The notes below the pieces were generated by a model that worked only from the letters and a program-made list of their open reading frames with translations, was not told where the DNA came from and searched no databases. A stretch of DNA of 64,000 bases from Prevotella sp. GTDB lineage: Bacteria; Bacteroidota; Bacteroidia; Bacteroidales; Bacteroidaceae. Within the stretch, counting starts at the first letter, position 1. Each line of letters begins with the position of its first letter. The DNA is taken from assembly GCA_022781445.1 (NCBI GenBank), contig JALETQ010000017.1, positions 62,001 through 126,000 of the forward strand, in the 5' to 3' direction. Made by a program: the position numbers and the translations under genes. Positions 1 through 7,312 of the stretch are shown here, piece by piece.

Positions 1-1
1 C

Positions 2-238
2 GACAAGGCCGTTGAAGCATTCAGGAAGGCCGCAAGCCTTGCCGACAAAGCTGCCGAAGGAGGTCTTAACATGAGCGTTTCGCCGTTGGCGTTGAAAAAG
101 GCAGGCATCATCCTCAACGAACAAGGAAAGAAAGAAGATGCCCAAAAGACTTTTGAAGAAATCAAGACCAAGTATGTGAACGCCACTCTGACGACTTCGG
201 GAGAAATTGACAAATATATCGAATTTGTAAAGAAATAA
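2..238 (+). CDS. TPR-repeat protein, C-terminal end (partial)
   Basis: The reading frame is open from the left edge of the window, so the 5' part lies outside. The visible 78 residues are helical, with the pattern of a tetratricopeptide repeat: [16 protein letters not shown], then [15 protein letters not shown], then [14 protein letters not shown]. Such proteins commonly precede ribH in Bacteroidales. Its TAA overlaps the ribH ATG by one base (TAATG), so the two are translationally coupled and probably co-transcribed. The function of the TPR protein is not shown by the fragment; a scaffold or envelope-associated role is only inference. Confidence 0.8.
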   Translation, partial: DKAVEAFRKAASLADKAAEGGLNMSVSPLALKKAGIILNEQGKKEDAQKTFEEIKTKYVNATLTTSGEIDKYIEFVKK

Positions 239-714
239 TGGCGACTTCACTACACAACCTGTCCGAATACGACCTCGAATCGGTTCCCGATGCCAGTAAT
301 ATGTGCTTTGGCGTCGTCGTTTCGGAATGGAATCCCGACGTGACCGGTGCATTGCTCGACGGCACCGTACAGACCTTGCAAAAGCATGGTGCCCTGCCTG
401 AGAACATCCATGTCAAGACCGTTCCGGGAAGTTTTGAGCTTGTCTACGGCGCTCACCGCATGACACTCAACGGCGGCTACGATGCCATCATCATCCTGGG
501 ATGTGTCATCAAAGGCGAAACGCCCCACTTCGACTACATCTGTCAAGGGGTGACCTACGGCATAGCACGTCTCAACGCCACTTCCGAAATTCCGATTATC
601 TACGGACTTCTCACCACCAACAACCTGCAGCAGGCCATCGACCGCAGCGGAGGCAAGTTGGGAAACAAAGGTGACGAATGTGCCATCGATGCCATCAAGA
701 TGGCAAAATTCTGA
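238..714 (+). CDS. ribH: 6,7-dimethyl-8-ribityllumazine synthase
   Basis: This enzyme catalyses the penultimate step of riboflavin synthesis, condensing the ribityl-pyrimidine with 3,4-dihydroxy-2-butanone 4-phosphate. The 158 residues match the usual length of this cytoplasmic shell-forming enzyme. Visible hallmarks are the substrate-binding [14 protein letters not shown] segment near residues 29-42, [14 protein letters not shown] near 62-74, and GETPHFDY with the catalytic His at about residue 97. The C-terminal [17 protein letters not shown] is also typical. The start is the ATG that overlaps the stop codon of the upstream TPR gene. A strong hairpin terminator follows. No FMN riboswitch is visible, but the transcript starts outside the window. 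Confidence 0.97.
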   Translation: MATSLHNLSEYDLESVPDASNMCFGVVVSEWNPDVTGALLDGTVQTLQKHGALPENIHVKTVPGSFELVYGAHRMTLNGGYDAIIILGCVIKGETPHFDYICQGVTYGIARLNATSEIPIIYGLLTTNNLQQAIDRSGGKLGNKGDECAIDAIKMAKF

Positions 715-829
715 TCCGTATCTTCACCCCCTCATGCCACAACACGTGAAACACGGACGGGGCAGACACCTCCGACGGCAATGAAAATCATTACCGTCAG
801 CTGGAAGTTTTTTTTCATTCACACAAATT

Positions 830-865
830 AGGCTGAAACCATCACGTAGGTTTTCAGCCTTTTTT
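830..865 (+). terminator. Rho-independent terminator after ribH
   Basis: AGGCTGAAACC and GGTTTTCAGCCT form an 11-bp stem with one bulged T, closed by an 8-nt loop and followed by TTTTT. It ends the TPR-ribH transcript. Confidence 0.85.
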
Positions 866-991
866 GATTACCTGTGTCATTCGCCCAAGACAATGTAACC
901 GTGAACAAAGATTCGCATTATAAGTAAGTGTACAAAATTGACTTTTTGGAGAAAAATCCTCGGAAAAATTTGGTAGATTGAAATAATTTGC

Positions 992-1049
992 ATAATATTG
1001 CGCTTAGTAAAACAGAACGTTTATTCCGTCTTACTAAGCGCAATATTAT
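992..1049. promoter_or_regulatory. 58-bp palindrome before the TetR gene, putative operator
   Basis: The outer 19 bp of each arm are perfectly complementary (ATAATATTGCGCTTAGTAA and its reverse complement). The arms continue inward for 7 more bases with two mismatches, leaving a 6-nt centre. It ends 6 bp before the TetR start codon, where an autoregulatory TetR operator would be expected. There is no T-run, so it is not a typical terminator. The operator role is inferred from position and symmetry. Confidence 0.6.
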
Positions 1050-1055
1050 AAATTT

Positions 1056-1679
1056 ATGGAAAATCAAACAGATAAAGAAAGTATAAGCAAAAGGGACATT
1101 ATCCTTAATGAATCGTTCAGATTATTTCTGAAAAAAGGCTATGCGGCCGTATCTTTCTCTGACTTGGTCGAAGCAACCAACGTTTCTCGTGGGAATATGT
1201 TTCATCACTTCAAGAATAAAGAAGATATTTTCCATCATGCTGTTGACAGGTTTGTATTTCAATTCTTGACCAATGATACTCCTGAGTTTCTTGCGTTTAC
1301 AAGTTCAACACCATTAAAGGACTTCATCGACAATCGTGTGGAAAACATCGGTCGCCGTATGAAATCATTTTTTATGATGACAAAAGGTACCGTCACCCCT
1401 GCCAATTTCATGTCATTTATCCTGTATCTGAAAGACAACTACCCGGATTGGAAAGAAAAGTTTCAAGAATATGAGAAAAGAAAGAACCTTGAATGGAAAA
1501 AAGTGATAGAACTTGCCAAACAGAAAGGAGAGATTACCCAAACGGTAGAAACAGAAAAGATTATATTTTCCATTAGATGTATATATCTTGGATTGTCATA
1601 CAGAGGTGCATTGAGCAGCCAACTTCCCATTTCCGAATTGAAAGAGCAGATATACACAATATATAATTTAATAAAGTAA
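1056..1679 (+). CDS. TetR/AcrR-family transcriptional regulator
   Basis: This is a 207-residue one-component repressor-type protein. The N-terminal helix-turn-helix lies at about residues 15-62: FLKKGYAAVSFSDLVEA, then NVSRGNMFHHFKNKEDIF, the recognition-helix pattern of TetR proteins. The remaining helical part should bind an unknown ligand and dimerise. The ATG stands directly after a 58-bp palindrome, which suggests autoregulation. The gene is AT-rich compared with the flanks. The LRR gene begins 12 bases after the TAA, so both are probably one transcript and the LRR protein is a likely regulatory target. Ligand and full regulon are not deducible. Confidence 0.88.
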   Translation: MENQTDKESISKRDIILNESFRLFLKKGYAAVSFSDLVEATNVSRGNMFHHFKNKEDIFHHAVDRFVFQFLTNDTPEFLAFTSSTPLKDFIDNRVENIGRRMKSFFMMTKGTVTPANFMSFILYLKDNYPDWKEKFQEYEKRKNLEWKKVIELAKQKGEITQTVETEKIIFSIRCIYLGLSYRGALSSQLPISELKEQIYTIYNLIK

Positions 1680-1691
1680 AATTTTGGAGTG

Positions 1692-3134
1692 ATGACGAGA
1701 AGAATTTTTCTATTGTTCATGTCTTTGTTTCTTGTTTCCATTTTCTATCAAAAGGCGTGGGGACAAGTCGGTTTCTATGATGCAAGGGTGAACGAGTACG
1801 GTCAGCTGGAGCAAGTGTTGGGTGACAAGTGGAACACCATAGATTCATTGGTCGTACATGGACCTATCAATGCCACTGATTTCAAGACAATCGTTCGTTG
1901 TGCGAAAGATGGTTCTATGCGGATTGTCAATTTGCAATATGCACAGGTTGAGAACAATAAAATTCCAGATTACGGTTTTGTTGATGGGGATTTGTACACT
2001 TCCGGGCACTTTTTGGATATTCGCCGCATTATTCTTCCCGATGATATTACGGAGTTCGGTTTCTGTGCATTTTTAGGATTGACATTGAGAACCATCAATA
2101 TACCCTCTTCACTGAGAAAACTGGGAGAGAGCAGTTTTGAGGACAACAGATGGCTTCAAGTAAATCCTTTGATAATCCCAGAGGGTATTACGGAAATCCC
2201 AGTCCGATGTTTCCAATGGTGTGACAGCCTTAAAAAGATTGTTCTGCCGTCCACTCTCAAAACCATAGACATGCTCGCATTTTTCTATACCAGAGTAGAG
2301 GAGATGAATTTTCCCGAAGGCTTGGACAGCATCGGATTTTCTGCCATATATGGTACGCATCTTACTGAGATAGTAGTACCCAATACGGTAAAAAAGATAG
2401 GAAATGCGGCTTTTGCTGACAATAGGAGATTAAAGAAAGTTGTCTTGCCAGAAGGACTTACAGGGATTCCTCAAAGACTATGTTGTTTATGTCATAACTT
2501 AAACGAAATAGATATTCCTACATCTGTAACAAAAATAGGCAGAAATGCTTTTCAATTATGCTATAAACTTAAAACCGAACTTCCACAGAATTTGAGTTGG
2601 ATAGGATGGGACTCTTTTGATTATTGCGCTCTTGATTCGATAGTTTTCCCCTCTACTGTGGAATATATTGAAGGTGGGGCTTTTAGAGATTTGCGTTATC
2701 TGCAAAAGATATACTCCCTTGCTCAAACACCTCCTATTTGCACAGAAGACCATGCGAATTCCGGTCTTGGACCATTCCACGGCTTTACCCCCAACGATAT
2801 ACCAGTCTATGTCCCCATCGGCTCGGGCGAGAAGTACCGTCAGGCTTTCGGCTGGAACTACTTCACCAATATCATCGAGACGGACAAGTTCCCATCCGGG
2901 ATAGAAACACCTATGGCGGACGATGCAGGAGAATACAAAATATATGGAAGAGAGGGCATGCTTGTCATTGAGGTGGCGGAAAGCCTTTCTGCTCCTGTCC
3001 GTTATTCGGTTTATGCCATAGATGGCGAGATGATAGATCATGGAAGCCTAACTTCCTCCCATTCTATCCAAATACCATCAAGAGGCATTTATATTGTCCG
3101 TGTCGGCAACACTGTTCATAAAATATTGGTATAA
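1692..3134 (+). CDS. BspA-like leucine-rich-repeat protein with T9SS-type tail
   Basis: The protein begins with a signal peptide (RRIFLLFMSLFLVSIFYQKAWG). About nine repeats of the LRR_5/BspA kind follow, for example LKKIVLPSTLKTIDMLAF and LTEIVVPNTVKKIGNAAF. A segment with PVYVPIGSGEKYRQAFGW is typical of the C-terminal end of such repeat arrays. The last 75 or so residues resemble a type A sorting domain of the type IX secretion system, ending GIYIVRVGNTVHKILV. It is therefore probably exported across the outer membrane and surface-attached or released, with an adhesin-like role by family analogy. The ORF track starts at a GTG one codon earlier; the ATG at 1692 behind TTTTGGAGTG is preferred. 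It is coupled to the TetR gene. Confidence 0.85.
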   Translation: MTRRIFLLFMSLFLVSIFYQKAWGQVGFYDARVNEYGQLEQVLGDKWNTIDSLVVHGPINATDFKTIVRCAKDGSMRIVNLQYAQVENNKIPDYGFVDGDLYTSGHFLDIRRIILPDDITEFGFCAFLGLTLRTINIPSSLRKLGESSFEDNRWLQVNPLIIPEGITEIPVRCFQWCDSLKKIVLPSTLKTIDMLAFFYTRVEEMNFPEGLDSIGFSAIYGTHLTEIVVPNTVKKIGNAAFADNRRLKKVVLPEGLTGIPQRLCCLCHNLNEIDIPTSVTKIGRNAFQLCYKLKTELPQNLSWIGWDSFDYCALDSIVFPSTVEYIEGGAFRDLRYLQKIYSLAQTPPICTEDHANSGLGPFHGFTPNDIPVYVPIGSGEKYRQAFGWNYFTNIIETDKFPSGIETPMADDAGEYKIYGREGMLVIEVAESLSAPVRYSVYAIDGEMIDHGSLTSSHSIQIPSRGIYIVRVGNTVHKILV

Positions 3135-3261
3135 AACCTATAAAATGATACTTGAACAGAAATAATGGTGGAGAACCGGACGGTGGACTTTCAGATAGTA
3201 CGTTCATCGGGCAATCTGCTGCAAGAAATGCTTGGGGGAATCTAATTCCATCGAACATTAC

Positions 3262-3606
3262 TTATCTCTCCCGATAGTCAATGGTTAAACTCACCGCCAT
3301 CTCTTGCAGGGCGGTGAGTTCTTTTGTCTGACGTATTAGTTCCTGCAACAATGCCTTTACGCTTTTCTCTGCCGTATAAAGGTGCATCAGTCGGACGACT
3401 TGATTATAGTTTGTGCCAATCTTATGTACTTGGGCTGTAAGTTCGGAGAGTTTGCGGTAATACTCCACGGCAGACTTGTCCACTGTTATCACTTTGAAAT
3501 GCTCACCCAAAAGCCTTGTACGCACGAATTCGGACTTGGACTTTGAACCAGAGGCTGTAAATTTTAACGGAGAGAGGACCAAGAAGCCTGACTCTTCTGG
3601 GAAACA
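3262..3606 (-). pseudogene. Mobilization protein remnant (MobC/relaxosome-type), N-terminus lost
   Basis: The C-terminal ~100 residues, from SKSEFVRTRLLGEHFKVI through DKSAVEYYRKLSELTAQVHK and NYNQVVRLMHLY to LTIDYRER, match the relaxosome accessory proteins encoded beside relaxases on Bacteroidales mobilizable elements. Upstream the frame runs into unrelated AT-rich sequence that overlaps an oppositely oriented ORF, so the DNA-binding N-terminus is missing. No relaxase follows. It is read as the scar of an old mobilizable element. The 5' breakpoint is approximate. Confidence 0.65.
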
Positions 3607-3618
3607 TAATATAAAAAT

Positions 3619-3930
3619 ATGAATAATCAAATAGAAAAGAATAAAATTTTTTACAGGGGAACAATCTTCACAATATCCTATTTTTGGGATAGAGAAGAAC
3701 GAGATTCTTTTGTACTTGCAGAATGCCAAGATGGTGGTTTCATATTTCAAATCATCTGTATATCAGGGTATAACTCAGGAACAATCATGGGATATATTAA
3801 AAGGGGCATTTTTAGGACAGAAAGAGGAATCACTTACAAAGAACTTGTTGAAGGGATAAAAGTAAATATCCCAAATCCAGATTTAAACAGTCTTAAAGTC
3901 GAAGATGAATACAACATTAAATTTGAGTAA
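3619..3930 (+). CDS. Hypothetical protein, 103 aa, AT-rich island
   Basis: I do not recognise the family. The protein is soluble, with no signal peptide and a beta-rich pattern (IFYRGTIFTISYFWD, FVLAECQDGGFIFQIICIS, GYNSGTIMGYI). The base composition is clearly more AT-rich than the neighbouring core genes. It lies head-on against the broken mobilization gene and starts where that gene's homology stops, which points to horizontal acquisition. Size and composition are like immunity proteins of polymorphic-toxin loci, but no toxin is present and this is only a guess. The frame is intact and codon-like, so it may be expressed. Confidence 0.5.
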   Translation: MNNQIEKNKIFYRGTIFTISYFWDREERDSFVLAECQDGGFIFQIICISGYNSGTIMGYIKRGIFRTERGITYKELVEGIKVNIPNPDLNSLKVEDEYNIKFE

Positions 3931-3936
3931 GATACA

Positions 3937-4113
3937 TTGAATAATTTCTTGTTAACAGAGGAATGGATACCTATACCATTCGTTAGTGGTGAATGCTCTC
4001 TGTCAAGTATTGAATACAATGCAGCTGATTTATCAGTTGCATTGTGGAAAAGAAAGAATTACAAAAATGGTGGGAAGAAAATAACGGTTGATATAGAAGA
4101 GAGTGTAAAGTAG
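3937..4113 (+). CDS. Small unknown ORF (58 aa), possibly a truncated gene
   Basis: From a TTG six bases after the previous stop, the frame reads LNNFLLTEEWIPIPF and continues to ADLSVALWKRKNYKNGGKK, ending DIEESVK. It is too short for the ORF track. After the TAG the same frame stays open for another 48 codons to the TAA at 4258-4260 and includes NGYCEDEDSEEYTPFSMTDE, which also looks protein-like. The two halves may be one gene broken by the in-frame TAG, or by insertion of repeat DNA, since the intervening bases resemble a MITE end. No family was recognised and the TTG start is uncertain. Confidence 0.35.
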   Translation: MNNFLLTEEWIPIPFVSGECSLSSIEYNAADLSVALWKRKNYKNGGKKITVDIEESVK

Positions 4114-4139
4114 ACTGACACCGTTTACTTTACACTCTC
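4099..4139. repeat. Perfect 14-bp inverted repeat over a stop codon
   Basis: GAGAGTGTAAAGTA and TACTTTACACTCTC are perfectly complementary across a 13-nt loop, and the TAG of the small ORF lies in the left arm. No T-run follows, so it is a hairpin or a site rather than a standard terminator. Confidence 0.6.
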
Positions 4140-4261
4140 GTATAAACGCTCTAATGACCGATGTGGGTTCAATATCTTTCTTAATGGATATTGCGAAGAT
4201 GAAGACTCTGAAGAATACACTCCATTTTCAATGACCGATGAGCAAATCTTCGACCTGTAAA

Positions 4262-4340
4262 ACAATACCTGCCCTTTCATTAGGCAAAAGGGCAGGTATT
4301 GTGTGCTAAAAGGGCAGGTACCGGAAGACGAAAGGGCAAC
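4262..4340. repeat. 22-bp-phase array A (AAAGGGCA units)
   Basis: AAAGGGCA occurs at 4287, 4309 and 4331, exactly 22 bp apart. An inverted copy on the left makes a perfect 16-bp inverted repeat (ACAATACCTGCCCTTT and its complement) with a 9-nt loop. The stretch lies downstream of the minus-strand peptidase gene and has no T-run. Confidence 0.75.
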
Positions 4341-4440
4341 TTCGGATTTTCAACCCAACGAGGTCTTAAACCGCAGCAAAAAACTTTCAAGTTGCTCTCG
4401 AAGTTTCCCGGGAGGACAACGGACGGAAAGCTTTATCTAT

Positions 4441-6657
4441 TTACCTCATTTCACGCTGGAAGAAGTCGACGATCTGCCTGAAGATATGGTTGCGCGTATT
4501 GCCGCCAAAGATGCTGTGATTGCGGTTGGTGTAGAGAACTTCCTTGAAATCCTTGTCTTCCTGAACGAGCTTTTCGGAATACTCGAAGACGTTTTGAGGA
4601 TGCACATTATCGTCGGCCAAGCCATGACAGAGCAGCAATGCTCCGTGCAGACGAGCAGCCCGTTCGATGGGATTGACGGTATAGCCGTCGGCATTCTCGG
4701 CAGGAGTGCGCATATAGCGTTCGGTATAGACGCTGTCATAATACTTCCAGTTGGTGGGAGGAGCAACCGCCACGCCGGCACGGAACACGTCCCTGCCCTC
4801 GCTCATGCTCATCAAGGTGCAGAAGCCTCCGAAACTCCATCCCCAGATACCGATGCGGGCAGCGTCGACATAAGGCAGTTTGCCGAGATAGAGAGCCGTT
4901 TCGACTTGGTCTTTCGACTCGAGGTCGCCCAACCTGAGATAGGTACACTTCTCGAAATCTTTACCGCGGGCTCCTGTTCCGCGTCCGTCGACACAGACAA
5001 CGATGAAACCGTTTTGGTTGAAATAATGGTCGAAGAGTGCGCCTTGTCCCATCGAACCGATGTTCCACCAGTTGACCACCTGCTGGCTGCCGGGCCCGCT
5101 GTACTGATACATCACGACAGGATATTTCTTGTTGGCATCAAAATCGGCAGGCTTCATCATCACACCGTTCAACGTGATGCCTTCGGAGGTGGTGAAGGTG
5201 AAGAATTCCTTATGCGGAATATTGTGAGAAGCAAGTTTGTCACGCAGGGATTTATTGTCGACCAATGTTTTCAGCACCTTGCCGTCATGATCGCGAAGGG
5301 TGTAAACAGGAGGCGTATCGGCATCGCTCCAAGTATTGAGGAAATATTTGAAATCAGTGCTGAAGAGCGCAGCATTGCATCCCTTGTCAAGGGTGAGGCT
5401 TCGCTCTTTGCCATCTTTACCGGCAACATAGACCTGACGATTCATGGCATCGGCAGCCGTGGCCTGAAAATAGGCCTGCTGACTTTTTTCGTCATAACCA
5501 TAAAAATCGAGGACGATATGTTTGCCCGAAGTGAGCTTGCGAACAAGATTACCCTGTAGGTCATAAAGATAGAGCTGCATACTGCCGTCGCGATCGCTTG
5601 GCAAAATAAAGTGTTTATCGGTGAATTGCAGGTTTTCTACCACTTCTTCTTTGATAAACTTATCGGCTTTCTCCTCAAACAGCAACTTGGCATTGCCGTT
5701 TGCAGGATCGGCCGAATAAATGCGTAGGCAATCCTGATGGCGATTGAGTGTAAGGACAACTATTTGCGAAGCGTCGCGCGTGGCTTTGATACGCGGCATA
5801 TAGCCTTCGTTTCCTTCGCCCGGAATATTCAGGTGAATGGTTTTCTTGGAACGGATGTCATAAGCCCACGCCGTCACCTTGGAGTTTTCCTGACCGGCCT
5901 TGGGATATTTGTATTGGTACTCGCCGGGATAGTCGGCATATTCTTCACGGGTGGGATTCATGCCCTGAAAGAGCTGCAAGGCATAGGTCTTGACTTCGGA
6001 TTCGTCGAAACGTACCCAACAGAGATGTGTACCGTCGGCATTGAAAGTCATGGCGGAGTTGTAGCCGAACTCTTCTTCATAAACCCAGTCGGGAATACCG
6101 TTGATGACGGCATTGCGTTTGCCATCGTGCGTAACCTGAACTTCCTGCCCGGGTTGGCCGGTATCGACCAGAAAGATATTGTTGTCACGAACGAAAGCGA
6201 TGCGGCGGCTGTCGGGCGACCAGATGGGTGTTTGTTGGGCGCCGTTGACCGACAGCGGACGTAACTTGCGAGAAGCAATTTCATAAATGTAATAGTCGGC
6301 GGTGAACGAACGACGATAGACCGACCGGGTATTTGTCTGAATCAGCAGACATTTGCCATCGGGACTGAAACTGTAGTTATCAAACGATTCGATGGTGGTT
6401 TGCTTTGTTTGGGCCACATCAAAGAGTACACCGGTGGGCTTGCCCGAACTGAAGGCGTGCATGATGACCTTGGTACGGTCGTTATCAATCTGTCCGTAAT
6501 TCTTTCCATCGGGTAACGGGGTGGCAGCTTTCACACTTTCATAGGCAAAAGTTCCGTTTGTAATTTCTTTCAAGGTAAGGCCCGATTGTGCGCCCACACA
6601 TAAAGAGAGCCACAAAAGGGTGGCGGTGAATACCGACTTGGTTCGTAAATGCAACAT
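4441..6657 (-). CDS. Dipeptidyl peptidase IV (S9 prolyl oligopeptidase family)
   Basis: This exported serine peptidase removes X-Pro dipeptides from peptide N-termini and serves peptide-based nutrition. The 738 residues begin with a signal peptide (SVFTATLLWLSLCVGAQS). The N-terminal beta-propeller carries DWVYEEEFGY, whose Glu pair binds the substrate amino group in DPP IV. The C-terminal alpha/beta hydrolase has GWSFGG with Ser at about 608, ADDNVH with the catalytic Asp at about 682, and RNHIF with the catalytic His at about 724. The ORF track starts 37 codons upstream, but a TTG-N20-TAACTTTG promoter lies between the two candidates, so the ATG at 6657 is chosen. It is a single-gene unit. 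Confidence 0.95.
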   Translation of the reverse strand: MLHLRTKSVFTATLLWLSLCVGAQSGLTLKEITNGTFAYESVKAATPLPDGKNYGQIDNDRTKVIMHAFSSGKPTGVLFDVAQTKQTTIESFDNYSFSPDGKCLLIQTNTRSVYRRSFTADYYIYEIASRKLRPLSVNGAQQTPIWSPDSRRIAFVRDNNIFLVDTGQPGQEVQVTHDGKRNAVINGIPDWVYEEEFGYNSAMTFNADGTHLCWVRFDESEVKTYALQLFQGMNPTREEYADYPGEYQYKYPKAGQENSKVTAWAYDIRSKKTIHLNIPGEGNEGYMPRIKATRDASQIVVLTLNRHQDCLRIYSADPANGNAKLLFEEKADKFIKEEVVENLQFTDKHFILPSDRDGSMQLYLYDLQGNLVRKLTSGKHIVLDFYGYDEKSQQAYFQATAADAMNRQVYVAGKDGKERSLTLDKGCNAALFSTDFKYFLNTWSDADTPPVYTLRDHDGKVLKTLVDNKSLRDKLASHNIPHKEFFTFTTSEGITLNGVMMKPADFDANKKYPVVMYQYSGPGSQQVVNWWNIGSMGQGALFDHYFNQNGFIVVCVDGRGTGARGKDFEKCTYLRLGDLESKDQVETALYLGKLPYVDAARIGIWGWSFGGFCTLMSMSEGRDVFRAGVAVAPPTNWKYYDSVYTERYMRTPAENADGYTVNPIERAARLHGALLLCHGLADDNVHPQNVFEYSEKLVQEDKDFKEVLYTNRNHSIFGGNTRNHIFRQIVDFFQREMR

Positions 6658-6680
6658 GATGTTTTTCTTTTTGATCGGCA

Positions 6681-6711
6681 CAAAGTTAGTGTTTTTTCCG
6701 AAAATGTGCAA
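6681..6711 (-). promoter_or_regulatory. Promoter of the DPP IV gene
   Basis: On the minus strand, TTG (6709-6711) is followed after 20 bp by TAACTTTG (6681-6688). This fits the Bacteroidetes -33/-7 consensus and gives a leader of roughly 18 nt. Confidence 0.65.
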
Positions 6712-6834
6712 CAGCACCGCCAAAAGGATGATAAACAAGATAACAGACACCATGGTGAGGTGTGGCACGAATATTGAAATCGGTATTGTGCGAAACGGTG
6801 AAAAGGAATCGAACTTATCAAAAAATCAAACAGG

Positions 6835-7035
6835 TTTATCCCAAATCAGTCATCAGATTCGGACTTGGGGTCGTTTGATTGCCAAGCAAATGGACTGTCG
6901 CATTGTTACAGGCACGGCGGGATACGGCAAGACAAGACGACAAACCATTGCCGGACGGCAGACGAAACCGGACGGAAAGTGATATGAACAACAGCGAATG
7001 TATAAACAAACACTCTCATGACCGATTTGGGTTTA
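6835..7035 (+). repeat. MITE-like intergenic repeat, full-length copy
   Basis: The terminal inverted repeats are TTTATCCCAAATCAGTCATCAGA on the left and TCTCATGACCGATTTGGGTTTA on the right. The internal core has CGGACGGAAAGTGATATGAA and TGTATAAACAAACACTCTCA. About 200 bp long with no coding capacity of its own, it is one of the best-preserved copies of the family. The rest of the 6658-7312 gap shows no gene. Confidence 0.75.
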
Positions 7036-7218
7036 ACAAGGATATATCGACAAATAAAGAAAAAAGGAGTCAAAATGATCTGTTTGATGTGTGGAAGGTG
7101 TGTTCGAAGCCTCGGCGAAGACGACTGCAAAAAGGCTGTACGCAAACGTACAAATTCATGAGAACCGAATGGTGAAAAGACACAATCAGGAGAAACATAG
7201 AGTATTAAGAATACAGAA

Positions 7219-7297
7219 AAGCATGGCAACCATGACAAGAGAAGTCAGGATTACCATGCTTGAGGACAGCCATACGAAAAGTCTGCGACTTTTCGTA
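7219..7297 (-). terminator. Hairpins downstream of the exb/tonB operon
   Basis: Two stems stand after the last gene of the operon: TACGAAAAGTC/GACTTTTCGTA (11 bp, 3-nt loop, 7273-7297) and AAGCATGG/CCATGCTT (7219-7261), the latter followed on the minus strand by TTTTCTG. The U-tract is weak, so function as a terminator is uncertain. Confidence 0.45.
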
Positions 7298-7312
7298 CAC
7301 CAAGGTCAGGCG

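Noticed and set aside
4303-5559. 418-aa plus-strand ORF opposite the peptidase
   Set aside because: Shadow of the DPP IV gene, whose catalytic motifs lie on the minus strand in the same stretch.
6879-7175. ORFs inside MITE-like repeats (several places)
   Set aside because: The frames differ between copies and are broken by indels, so the repeats are non-coding.
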